From: Nannochloropsis salina CCMP1776
Taxonomy: Eukaryota > Sar > Eustigmatophyceae > Eustigmatales > Monodopsidaceae
DNA: 64,000 bases
Assembly: GCA_004565275.1 (NCBI GenBank)
Contig: SDOX01000008.1
Location: 748,597-812,596, forward strand
Reading direction: 5' to 3'
Below are positions 35,706 to 46,340 of this stretch, piece after piece. The position numbers and the translations under genes were made by a program. Position 1 is the stretch's first letter, and each line of letters begins with the position of its first letter. Below the pieces are notes generated by a model. That model made no database searches, had not been told where the DNA came from, and worked only from the letters and a program-made list of their open reading frames with translations.

Positions 35706-36256
35706 AGAGGAGGGAAAAGGGATGGGTGGGACATAGGGAGGAGCGGCGAGGGAGGGGTTTAAGTTTCACATCAAAAGAAGAAAGATGATCAAGCGGCTTT
35801 TGAAAAGCAATGTTTGTTCAAAAAACTGCGGTCAGACTTCCAGCAGCGAGGCGGTGATATGTGGGTCCGTGCACGGTCATTGCTTTTCTCTTTTCAACCT
35901 TTCGTTGGGGCACGTTGTTCAAGATATTCATCCCCGCCACGCGTCCGCGCTACGAATGGTGTGCTTCCTGAGAGTACGCTCACTTTGAAATGACAAGGAT
36001 GCCCCGCGGCGCTGTTCTTTGAGCAAGCCCCGCTTCAAACTCTGGGGGAGTGTTTCACAAGGACCATAACATGTCAAACTGTGAGGGAATCTATTCCCTT
36101 TCGATAATTGGCGCCCTTGAGTTTTTCCTTCCTGTACCATCACACTTTTTTTTTCCTCAGGCAAACGCCAGCTCCATCCATGGAATGGCACTTTTATTAT
36201 GCCTCTAGATGCCTTTTCCGTCCTCCTTCCCTCCTTTCTTCCCTCTAACATGCTAT
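35706..36256. other. Convergent intergenic spacer
   Basis: About 550 bases between RPT3 and the AGC kinase, both ending here. No exon is supported. A short minus frame (35928-36410) continues out of the kinase end but shows no domain. Confidence 0.45.
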
Positions 36257-39118
36257 TTATGCCGCACTGGCACCTAGATTTTTCCTGCTTCCCCCGTCCA
36301 GTGTCAGACCCGACAAGGCCGCCCTCCTTTCCTCCTCCCTCCTCATCTCTTGGTGGGCACAATCGTCCCTTTCCTCGATCTGTTTTTTCCTCTCCTTCGG
36401 CCGCAGGCATCGAATGGTGGGTTCGGTGCTAAAATTGACAAAAATCGCATTGGAATGTGGAGACAGGGGCTCCAAGACCTCAAAGGCACTGGCGACGTCC
36501 AACCCCGTGAATTCTTTTTCAAAATTTTCCGTGCCAATGAATTCATGCGGGCACGCCGCCGCTGCCTTTCCGGTCGCGCTCGTGCGCCCTGCGCCTGTCG
36601 CGCTTGCGTTAAGAGATGACGACAGGAAGGACACGCGACGGGGGGATGTCGGGTCCAAATGCCGACTCCCTTCGAGCTTGCACACTGGCGATTGGCACGC
36701 CACCATCCTTCCCTCCCCTCTCTGCCCGAAATTCCCGCTGCTTTCGCTCCCACGGCTGTCTTGCGTGCTCCACCTCCCTCCCGCCCTCCGTCCTTCCTCA
36801 CAGGGCCGGATAGGCGGGATGACTTTCTTGTTCAAGACAGCTTCCCAGGAGATGTGCTGGAAAAACGCATGCCGCTTCACCTCCCCCGTGCCTCCTTTTC
36901 CGCCCAATCTTCTTAAAGGATGGCGAATTAAGAGCGCCTCCACGAAAGTGGCAAGCGAGGGGGAGAAGGAGGGTGGGATCATCAGAGGAGCAAATTTGAC
37001 GCGGCGGACGAGCTTTTTTCGGTCCCGTGTGTACCTGTGTCGGGAGACAGAGGCGTCGGGGAGGACAAAGGGGGAAAGAGAGATGGTAGAAATCTCGTGA
37101 GTGGATACGTCCGCAGATAAGGAGGATAATGAAATATGGGGAGCCAGTCACCGGGGGGTCGGCGGGTGAAGACCGAAGCAATCCTTTTCCTCCTACCCCT
37201 CTCGACGCACCATGGTGGGTAGCCCGTCATCATTTCATACGTGAGCATCCCCAAAGACCACCAATCGACCGAACGGCCGTAGGCTTGCTGGGTCAACACC
37301 TCTGGCGCCATGTACTCGGGCGTGCCACACATGGACAAGGCGCCCCGATCCGGCTCCCGGACGCCGCACTTCGCCAGCCCAAAGTCCCCCAGCCGCACGT
37401 GGCCGTGGGCATCCAGGAGAATGTTCTCGGGTTTTAAATCCCGAAAGACGATGTCGTGCCGGTGCAAATACTCCAGGGCCAAGACCAATTCGGCGGCGTA
37501 AAAGCGCGCGGCTGCCTCGCAGAAACGCCGACGCCGGGCCAAATGGAAGAGGAGTTCTCCCCCTCGACAGTACTCCAGCATCATGAAGAGGAAATTCTCC
37601 GACTGGAAAGCACTGTACATGTGCATGATGAAGGGATGAGAGACCCGATCCATGATTTCTTTCTCCACGCGCGTCCGGTCTATTTGATGTTTGGCTACCA
37701 GGTGGGATTTCCGCAGCACTTTCATCGCGTATAGGGGCGCGTCTTCATGATCGAGGGTGCTGCTGCCAAGCCCTGCCAAACGAGGGGGGGAGGAAGGGAA
37801 GGAGGGCGAGGACGAGGAGGAAATTGACAGAGGACGGCGACAGAGCACAACGGTCCCAAACGATCCTTTTCCGAGGACGCTCAAGAAACTCAGCTCCTCA
37901 ATCGCCAGCGGTTCCACCGCGTAAATATCTGAGGCTGTCTTTGAAAAGCCGCAGGACCGGCGTTGGCAACGGTCGCACCCGGGATGGGCAGCGTCGACTT
38001 GCTCGTCTTCCTCCGGCACCACCCAGTTGCCCTTCCCGGGGGGGGGGCCGTAGCTGTAGCCGTCCACCGAACCGCCGCGCATGGAGTATGTGGAGCTGGA
38101 AAGACTGCCCCCGCGGCTGCTGCTGCGGCTGTGGTCATCGCAGGGGTCGGTGGTGCTGCCGGAGGTCGTGTACTCGCCAGTCCACAGGTAGGTGAGCGCG
38201 TTGAGGATGAAACCCATAGAGGCGATTTGGGTGCAGATACTGGTTGTAGACAAGGGGGAGTTTGCTGGGTCGGGAAGCGAAGATGCGTGGGACGGAAGAC
38301 TGGAGCGAGCTACGGGGCTATTGTTTCGATCTTCCCTCTTCTTGAGAGACCCTTGCGACTGCGATGGCGGCTGACGCGGCGGCTGCTCCTGTTGATCCCG
38401 GGTGTCCGTGGTTGGAATACAGGGGGGCGTTCTCGGCGGATCGTGTTGTTGCTGCCAGGTGAAGATATCTTTTCGGGGTAAGAGCTGAGCACAGTCGTCC
38501 TCCCCAAGGTCTTCACAGTCTTGCGCCCCGTCTTTCGCGTCTGGCCCAGTCGCTTCTGTTTCCAAATTTGGCTTGTCCTCCTTCAGTAGCCGTCGTGATG
38601 GAGGCGGATATTGACGACGATGCTGGCCCTCGGCCTCGCTGCGTGCCCCTCGCTTCACACAAGACAAGAGCCCTTTCCGATGGGACAGGCACGAACACAA
38701 ATCCTTGGACGGTGCCTTTCAAAAAAGTATGGAAGTAGAAAAATTACCAGACAAAGCTTAGTGGTACTGATGCATAGAAATGTATACGTAGGGCTGTACC
38801 GACTGCACAAAGGTTTGGACTCTCCCAAAACACGGAGATATATGACACATTGGCCCTTATTACGGCGCCCCCTTCCTAGCTAGCTACCTCGTCAATCGAA
38901 GTATGGCTGGAGGAAGGGGAAGTGATCGAAGCGTCACACGAAGAGGAACAATCACGATAATCAGTGTGTCGCACGGTTTTGTTTGCGACAGATCCGTTAT
39001 TGACCGTCAATGTCTTGTTTCCAGGCGAGTCGGGTGCTTCAGATGGTCGTCGTGTGGCTTGTTCGTCGCAAAGTATTAGAACGGACGTCTCAGTGCACTG
39101 CGTCCGAGAGTTTGCCAT
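36257..39118 (-). CDS. AGC-family serine/threonine protein kinase
   Basis: Four exons on the minus strand: 39118-38888, 38715-37211, 37034-36802 and 36594-36257, 768 residues. The kinase junctions are firm: TGYPPW is rebuilt across GTGCGT/ACACAG and continues YTRDRKKLVRRVKF. The first exon and the exact start of the last exon are less sure (two in-phase acceptors, GACAG or CGCAG). Kinase motifs are GKGSFGTV, AMK, RDLKPEN, DFGLAK and GTPEYMAPE. The activation loop carries Ser (ALSMCGTPEY) where PDK1 targets usually have Thr. The C-terminal tail has a Ser-Pro turn motif (LEPLSPHSN) and a hydrophobic motif FVNFST, so it is an AGC kinase of the S6K/PKB/PKC kind. A 300-residue disordered region rich in Ser and Gln precedes the catalytic domain. 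The substrate is unknown. Confidence 0.85.
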
Positions 39119-39862
39119 CAAGCGTGCACCACAACAAGGGCACAAAGGGGGATTCCTGGGATAAATCTCAGTGCCCCCCAGTTGCTTGATGAATGAAGAA
39201 AACAGCAAAGAAGAGGAATGCCAGGCGAAGGGTGCAATCAGTTTAGCACGGGACGACACGAGAGTACGTCTGACAGCGATTGTTATTTAGGTACGTACCT
39301 GTGGCGTAGGGAGTGCAACTTCGACGGCGAGTCGTGTACCTAGATCGATCGTAGGCCCAGAGGATACTTCTCTGATTTTATTGCGCACGAAGCTCCGGCC
39401 ACAAGGTGGCTAAAGGGAGCTGTTTTTGAATGGACCAGTTGAAATATACATAATCTGTGATCAACACTGTGCAGGTACTCAAATTTCTACACGAAACAAC
39501 ATTATCCTGCGTTCCAAAGGCAGGTATAGCATCGAAGCGGTTCAATTTAACGGAATTCCCGATCCGTTAAAAGAAGATCGCCGAATTTGAATTTTGGAGT
39601 CATCCGTGCAGTCCGCGGAGACCTCGATAGGCGAATGCAAAAGTTTATGGGACGATGGTGAGGGAGCTTGATGAAAAATGATGGGGATGTGGAGAAGGTG
39701 AAAAATATGAACCCACTGATCTACTATCTCGACAGTTCTTGGCTGATTGCCTGGTCTGTCATGCCTTTCCATGCGGTCCTTCTTTCATCTGCCTCAGGTA
39801 GCGACTCGATGCAAAGCTCAGGCGAATGATACATGTCATCTATCTCGCCTTAAACAGGTACC
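39119..39862. promoter_or_regulatory. Divergent promoter region
   Basis: About 740 bases between the kinase (minus) and PITH gene (plus). The minus frame remains open upstream of 39118 to about 39259 and encodes a CPCC-containing peptide, so the kinase could start further upstream through another intron. No other feature was identified. Confidence 0.4.
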
Positions 39863-41066
39863 ATGTCAAGTGAAGGTCCTCCAGCTCCACCTCCGCCTCC
39901 ATCGAATGAGATTGTAGATATTACAGATAAAATTGCCAAGCCTGAGTGCTTCGTGCTGAATGCGGTACGTCGTCATGGATGAGGGGAAAAACTGCTACGA
40001 CAAGTTAAAAGGGGAGAGGTATGATGTTCGACGAAAAAGACGTTCTCAAAATTCATTCCTTGATTCATGACGCACCGTCTTTTGATGCGAACGATGCCGG
40101 TATTGTTCTGAGGATTCCTGCACGGACCACACTCGACGTGCAGTCCCCAACACGGCTTGTCTGTCTCTCACCTCAACCACCACAACATTACAGGACCCTA
40201 AGTACCCATGGGAAAATTTATTCATGGGCGATGACCGCCTCCAGCTTCGATCGGACACAGATGAACAGTTAATTTTGCACCTTGTATTTTCCGAGGCCGT
40301 TAAAGTCCACAGCCTCAATCTGGTCGCTCCGGAGATGGGTGAGTACGTGGATGGAATGCCGCATCTACGGAAAGTAAAACTACTCACATGCATGCAGTCA
40401 AATAATTATGGAAAGACCAGGATTGCATGGTACACAGGATTGTAGGGATGCATAGTTGTGTGTGCGCCTGTGACCTCGCCCATCTAGGAGGAGTCGGTGT
40501 GATTTTGCGATTCCTCTCGTCTCTTGAAGGACTATATATCCATCTTCTCACTGCTACCTCTTCGTGTCTCGATCCAGAGGCCGCGCCTGCCACTGTAAAG
40601 CTGTACCTGAATAAGACTTCTTTCTCATTCGACGACGCTGAAAACATTGAGCCCACGCAAGTGCTAGAATTGACGGAAGAGGACTATAAGGCAGAAAAGG
40701 TGATGAGAAAGGAAGGAGAGGGAAGAGAACGTGAAATGGGCAGGGGAGGGCAGGGGCGAGAAGCAAAGAAATGGAGGAAAATATCGTAAGGAGGGGAGGA
40801 AGGGAGGCAGAGAGGCGAGGGAGAAGGGGGTATGGAAGCCGGCTGCGTGGAAGGGAACGAAAATTTGAAAAATTGCATCGTCGTGCTCACCTTCTATTGT
40901 CGTTCAGGTCACTCTATTAAAGTTCGTCAAGTTCCAACGGGTCTCTTCCTTGACCATTTTCGTGGAGAACAACAACGGCGCGGACTACACGGCCCTCTCC
41001 ATGCTGCGTCTCTTCGGCACCCCGTTGCAGGGCACCGATGTATCCAAGATCCAGAAACAACCGTAA
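39863..41066 (+). CDS. PITH-domain protein (TXNL1-type proteasome-interacting domain)
   Basis: Four exons: 39863-39964, 40194-40338, 40578-40699 and 40908-41066, 175 residues, all GT-AG and in phase. The start follows TACC before ATG. Almost the whole product is a PITH domain: CFVLNADPKYPWENLF across the first junction, then RSDTDEQLILHLVFSEAVKVHSLNL, then KLYLNKTSFSFDDAE...PTQVLELTEED, then VTLLKFVKFQRVSSLTIFVENN. PITH is the C-terminal domain of thioredoxin-like TXNL1, which docks on the 26S proteasome. Here it stands alone without a thioredoxin domain, as in other short PITHD1-like proteins. A Pro-rich N-terminus precedes it. Its proximity to RPT3 is probably chance. Confidence 0.9.
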
Positions 41067-41877
41067 GTGAACGAGGGAGGGAGCGAGGGGGAGGAAGGGG
41101 AGAAAGGAGGGAGAGGAGCCCCGGGAGGTGTTGGAAATAACGGTCTCGACCTAAATGCAACAGGGCCCAAGGGTAGTGGATTCTCGCCATATGCCTCTTT
41201 CTCGCGATGCACGGAGGAGGAGAATCATGTGGGAAGAGGTCTGGGGACGTAGGGAGGGAGCCGATGGGATGGGAAAGGGAGGAATGGATCACGCACCCCC
41301 ATGGTCTTCCTGGCGTCGCCGAGAAGGAAGTTCGATAGGAGGCGACGAGGGAGAAATCCGGGTACTTCTACTTTGAAAAAAGAAAAAAAGACAAAGACGT
41401 TCGGCAAGCAGAAGGAGGCTTAAGAGCTTCTTGTGTCGGGTTCCGGGTCACTCTCCGATTTGGAGAACTTAGGTATCGTTCTGTTGTTTCAATGGCTTTT
41501 CGTTGCAAAGCCTTGGTGGTATTTTCATCTCAATCGTTCACATTTATTCCATCTCCGTCCTCCGTCCTTCTGGACGCTCCGCTCTCCCTCTACCTCCCGC
41601 CACCCGGCCATCCCCCTTCTCCGCTGTCTCTCCTGCCTGGTACAAGCCCCCCAAAGCCTCCTCAGCCCTTGATATATCGTACATCCACCCTTCAACATTG
41701 CATCCACTCCCTTCCAAACGCAGGCCCCCAAGGTCACGAATGGCCGCCCCATCCCTGGCGCCCCCGGGCCCTAGCACCTAAAACGAGGATATCGCCTCCT
41801 CCCTCCTTCCCCGCCTCCTTTTTTTTTCTTTCCCTTCTGCCGCTCCAGGCTCTGTTTCACTCATCCTTTGACGTGCT
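41067..41877. other. Convergent intergenic spacer
   Basis: About 810 bases between the PITH gene and the DUF1997 gene. C/T-rich stretches near 41560-41850 look like intron or untranslated sequence. Open frames on both strands are low-complexity and not supported. Confidence 0.45.
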
Positions 41878-44100
41878 TTACAGTTTCGGCGTCGTCAGCT
41901 TCTCCTCCAAGTCCTGTGGCGGTCATATAGATGTGCGCGGGCTCGTCATACCTTCCTTACCCTCACTGCTTTGCCCTTCCCCATCCGATCCATATTCCAC
42001 GCGAGCTTAGCTTTCTTGTCCGGGTACATCCCCGTCCGTCCCCTCCCTCCCTCCCTCCCTCCCTCCCTCCCTCCCTCCCTCCTTCCCTCCCCACCTACCT
42101 GCGCAACAGCAGCCCTCGAGTCGTCGCCGGAACTCCACACTTCATAATCCTTCGCCAGAATCTGAATGAAGAAGGAGCCGGGAATTCAAAATCCAAAAAT
42201 TGTGTGGAGAGCGACATGCCGATCGTTGGTAAAATGGTACACCATGACTCAGAGTGGGTCTCTGCCCCTGACCTCCCGACACGCACTCGCTCCCTCTCTC
42301 CCTTTCTTCCCCCTCTTCCTCCTCCTCCCCATCTCCCTCACCTTGACAAACCGAGGCACCATGACTTTGAGGATGCCCTGGATGACCAGCGAGCCTCCCG
42401 ACTCGAGCACGTGGTGCGGAATCACGTTCCCCCGGGGGACCTGGGGAGGGAGACAAGGCCCATGCACATGGAAGGGAGGGAGGGAGGGAGGGAGGGAGGA
42501 CCCACCTGTGCTTGGACCTGGACGGAGACGGTGGACATCAGTGCCTTGGTCCGCGGCATGTCCGTGTTTCGAAAGCTTACGACATTTCGGGCCTTCACTA
42601 AAAGATGGGGAGGGTGAGAAGAGGAGAGGGGAGGAGGAAGGAGGAGGAAAAGATTGGAGGGTAAGAACGCTGGGACATGAACGGAGGAGTGAAGGTGGAG
42701 GAAGGGAAGGAAGAAGGAAGAGCGAGGAGGAGGAGGTGAGGGAGGGAGGGGAAAAGAGGTACCTTTGAAAGTCCCGTTGGCAATGTCGGCGATGCGAGAG
42801 CCCGTCAGATCCAGCCTGTAAATGTTCAATGTGCTCTTCCCAGGACTGGATCCACCTGCACTTTCACGTACAGGATGGGCCTCATCTGGTGTCCCAAAAG
42901 AAAAAGAAGAGCGATCCTGCGAGGGAGGAGGAAGGAGGAGAGGAGGAGGGAGGAGGCAAAGGATGGATCAAGGGAGTAGGGGAGAGCCGGTACCTCGCAG
43001 CACTTCGCGCATCTCCTTCCCTCCTTCCTCCGCCCCCCCCCCCCCTCCTTCCCCCCTTCCTTCCTTCCTTTCCCCCCCCTCCTCTTCCTCACCGAAAGGA
43101 GTCTTCGATGGCGGACGGATGGGTCGGCGTCGAGCAGGGGAGTCGTCGCGGGAGTGTGCGGGGAGGCCATGTATTACTTTGAGGGCACTCTCCTTCCCCC
43201 GCCCCTCCCTCCCTCCCTCCCTCCCTCCCTCCCTCCCTTCCTTCCTTTCCCTTCCTTCCTCTTCTCTCCTCACCGAAAGGAGTCTTCGCTCAAGCGGACG
43301 ATGGCGTCGGCGTCGAGCACAGAGTACTGGGAGGGCGGGAGGGCCATGTAGTCTTTGAGGGCACGCATGCCTTCCTCCTGAATGTCAATGTCAATGCAAG
43401 GAAGAGGCAAGGATGGAAAACTAAGGTTAAATCAAGGGGAGGGTCGGGACAAGAGTCACGGGCGCCCACACGCATAAAGCATCGTGACCGACCGCCCTTC
43501 CCCCCAACCCGTCGGTGGCTTGTGCCGTCCATGCGTACCACTTCGCACTCCGCGCTCTTGGACGCCTTGAACATGACTTCTTTTCCAACAAGCTTACGGT
43601 CGTAGGTCAAGTTGGTGGCGTCTGCTGAGGGCAGGTTCACCGCGGAAGGGGAAGACGGAGAGGAGGGAGGCGGGGAAGTGGTCGGAGAGGCGGTGGGCGT
43701 GGCAGTCTCCGATGTCCTTGAGGGGTTTATCCAATGACGGAGAAGCAGGGAGGAGGCCTGGACAGTGAGAGGAAAGGGGTACCGTATGAGTGAAGAAGCT
43801 CGAAGTGGGAGCGTCTCAAGCACCCGAAGGTTAGTAGCCTGCCCTGACGCGTACCATTCTTCTGCTCAACGAATGCTCTGGAACTGTGCGATGGGACGTT
43901 TGCAGCTGCGTCGGTGCAGTGTAAGGGATGCATGGGAATATTTGGAAGGCCTCGGAGGGCGCAGGGGCGCAAAATGCGACGAAGACGAGCAGAGAGCAGC
44001 AGGAACGATCTAACCGAGCCGTCTGGCGGCCTCGGCGTTGGGAGGAATATTTTTGTGTCGCATGTGCCGTGCAAGCGTTCCAGGTGGTGCTGTGCTGCAT
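41878..44100 (-). CDS. DUF1997 family plastid protein (one-base frameshift in exon 4)
   Basis: Eight exons on the minus strand: 44100-43855, 43757-43539, 43377-43274, 42916-42763, 42597-42506, 42440-42342, 42161-42099 and 41913-41878. The leader (CCSLLVFVAFCAPAPSEAFQ) ends Ala/Phe, so a plastid route is likely. The body follows the DUF1997 pattern of cyanobacteria and plants: KALKDYM-like start (MRALKDYMALPPSQYSVLDA), DSFRIALLF...RPILYVKVQVDP, LNIYRLDLTGS, then ALMSTVSVQVQAQ, VIPHHVLESGGSLVIQGIL and LAKDYEVW. All splice phases fit, except that exon 4 is one base short: the frame of YVKVQVDP reaches TGA, while LNIYRLDL lies in another frame, with the break near 42846-42850. It is either an assembly error or a real lesion. 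The function of DUF1997 is not established; plant members are plastidial. Confidence 0.78.
42039..42090. repeat. CCCT tetranucleotide microsatellite
   Basis: More than ten near-perfect CCCT units lie in the last intron of the DUF1997 gene, which reads GGGA on the coding strand. A run like this is prone to slippage and may vary between strains. Confidence 0.85.
43090..43190 (-). pseudogene. Decayed duplicate of DUF1997 exon 3
   Basis: This intronic segment resembles exon 3 at 43274-43377. A 21-base block spanning the exon end and its GTGAGG donor is identical, and further blocks (GTCGGCGTCGAGCA, GGCCATGTA, CTTTGAGGGCAC on the plus strand) are shared in the same order. In between there are substitutions and indels that break the frame (ALKVIHGLPAH instead of ALKDYMALPPS). 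It looks like a tandem exon copy that has lost coding capacity. Its donor is intact. Confidence 0.65.
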
Positions 44101-45232
44101 CTTTAATATTGTGTGTCCTGAATGGTACTCAAGGGGGAGCGAGTGGGACCCAAAATTCACTCAAGCGGGTCAAAAAGCCGACTTGCAGGTACGAGTCCTG
44201 TGGAAAGAACAGTCTCCGTGACCAAGCCCGATCAAGCCCTGCTGTACGATCGTCGAGTCAAAATATGAATGAGCAAGCCTGGCATGAAAGGCAACTTCGA
44301 CAGGTGGCATCCGTGACCAGAAAGACAAAATTGCAGCCCTTGAGCCGGTTTCTTTAGGCTCTGGACCAGAAAGCATTCGGGTTCAAGCATCAGCGGGAGT
44401 CGCTGCCGGGTATCTTTTCAGGCAAACCGACGCTTGCTCAGGCTACATACCCTAGTTATTGATGCCTTGACCTTCCAAGCCAACGGCCTTTCGCTTTCAT
44501 TTTCAAATGAAACTTGTGCTTCGGTGTCCTTTGATGGGCTCAAATCGTCCTATTCAACAGAGGACACCAGTACGTGGTGTTCGCTATCTACATCTACACG
44601 TGTACGGAACAGCGTGCCCCCGATCATTCCATCCAACCCTCCGAGGCCATCATTTCTTGAATCTTTCTGTCTAGCTTAGCAAAAACAAGTATAAAGAAAT
44701 CTGCATCTGTCTGCGATCAAAGTTTGTTCGGTATGTCTTTTGTCAAAAGTTTCACCTACCCACGTGTCTTTCCTGTCCCCCGTACGGACCGCCCGCTTCT
44801 ATCCATAACAGCATCCCTCGCGCATTACTTTTCAGACCGTTTTTAATATTAAATTTATACCACAGATTTCATCACGCGCGTGCCGCCGTAGCACCGTCCC
44901 TCCTCAAGGAGTTGTCTCCCAGGCGCTGCGAGGGGCGGGGACCTTGTCTCCATCCCGCACATCGTGTGCGCCTCCCCGATCTCAACTGGGCATTTGCGCG
45001 TCAGTATTCAAGTTAACAAAGAGAAATATAAGCTCTTTCATGAAGCAGACTCCAACAACTCTAGTCGCCACGTCATACGAGGGATAGTCTGCTTGCCCCT
45101 CCGTGTTCATGGTGTTTTCTCCCTCGACGACAAGCAACACTCTTTTGAGGTGCCTTTTCTATTAGTTCGACCGGCACATCCTTATATCAACAGGATAAAC
45201 AAATTTTTAAAGTTGCCAACAGAGCACACACT
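44101..45232. other. Intergenic, no supported gene
   Basis: About 1.1 kb between two minus-strand genes, holding the DUF1997 promoter. Open frames at 43914-44357, 44434-44679 and 44964-45236 on the plus strand show no domain, and the first lies over DUF1997 exon 1. Confidence 0.45.
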
Positions 45233-45694
45233 CTAGAAGAAATACTGGTCGAGTAAGGGCGCCACACCGACAACGAGGACCACCAACATCACGAGTTGCT
45301 GCACAGCCTCGACCGCGGCATCCATTCCTTTGTCCACAAAGCCGTTCCATCCTCGAATTAATGTATAGATGGTGAAAACGATTATTAAAGCTTTGAGACT
45401 GGCAGATGTCTGCGACAAAGTCTCCTCCTCGTCACCGTCAACCGCGTTTACACCTCTGGGCGCCAATCGCAAAGGGTGGCTGTTCCGACGCTTTAGCTCC
45501 GCGCGCAGTGGCATCGGCGTTGCTGTCAAGGTGATCTGAGGGGCCTTCGCAGAAGATGTGGACAGGGCGGAGGAGGAGACCTTGGAAATGGAAGTAGCAA
45601 CGAGGCCGATGGGAAATTTAGTCAACACCAGACCCCCCATCCCATGGCCCGAGGATGACGAAATCAGGTTAGCCGCCGCGAAAGTCTGAGACAT
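45233..45694 (-). CDS. Small hypothetical membrane protein
   Basis: Single exon of 153 residues with ATG at 45694. The N-terminal half is Ser/Ala-rich with few acidic residues (FAAANLISSSSGHGMGG, then SKVSSSALSTSSAKAP), which could be an organelle presequence. Two hydrophobic segments close the protein (LKALIIVFTIYTLIRGW and LVMLVVLVVGVAPLLDQYF). No family was recognised. Coding is supported by a clean start, the hydrophobic pattern and normal codon appearance. The location is probably a membrane of the plastid or mitochondrion (inference). Confidence 0.6.
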   Translation of the reverse strand: MSQTFAAANLISSSSGHGMGGLVLTKFPIGLVATSISKVSSSALSTSSAKAPQITLTATPMPLRAELKRRNSHPLRLAPRGVNAVDGDEEETLSQTSASLKALIIVFTIYTLIRGWNGFVDKGMDAAVEAVQQLVMLVVLVVGVAPLLDQYFF

Positions 45695-46340
45695 GATTGC
45701 TTGCCTTGTCTAGATTGGTGTTCTTGTTTTATGAAGTGTGTTGTAAAGGAGCGAGCGTGAGTGTTGGTTTCCATGCTACTTCAATATCGGTCAGAACAGG
45801 GCTGAAGGCGCCGAGGGTCAGGCACCTGAAAGATATGGCTGCTAGCTTGAATAGAAACGAAACGTTTCAACCCCCCGGGAAAGCTTCCGCCCCGGCACAT
45901 TTATCCGTGCACAAGAAATGAACAGTTACGAAAAGAACGACGAATGTCAATTTTGGGAACAGCCGCTTGTCGGTGTAAAAGGAAGTCGACACGGGAAATG
46001 CCTAATTGCCTCCCCACTCGGAAACGGAAATTCAAAAATGTCGAAGAGCTGCGGCTGAAGCTGCCATGAACTGTGGCGACAAGATTACCATTGCCCACTT
46101 CTTTCCAACGCAATACACCGCGAGTGTGATGTTACTCGCGAAGTATGCGTGGAGTGTTTTGCGGTTTATAACTTAACTCTCTTTTTGAGAGTGCAGCTCT
46201 GGGAAAGTATGTGTGCTGTTCCTCAGTCGCCGTTCTGGTATGTCTTTCTTCGCCTATGGTTTACGTCAAAGCTCGTCACTTTTTCCCGCCTTAATTGCGT
46301 TATACATGTCATATCCTCAAAGGGCATTTATGTTTAAGAA
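45695..46340. promoter_or_regulatory. Divergent promoter region
   Basis: About 650 bases between the small membrane protein gene (minus) and the SR/Tudor gene (plus). No exon is supported. Sequence immediately before 46341 contains an A/T-rich leader. Confidence 0.4.

Noticed and set aside
41946-42140. Minus frame continuing GGREGG repeats after DUF1997 exon 7
   Set aside because: It reads through the CCCT microsatellite in an intron. A GTAGGT donor and a good last exon (DLEEKLTTPKL) replace it.
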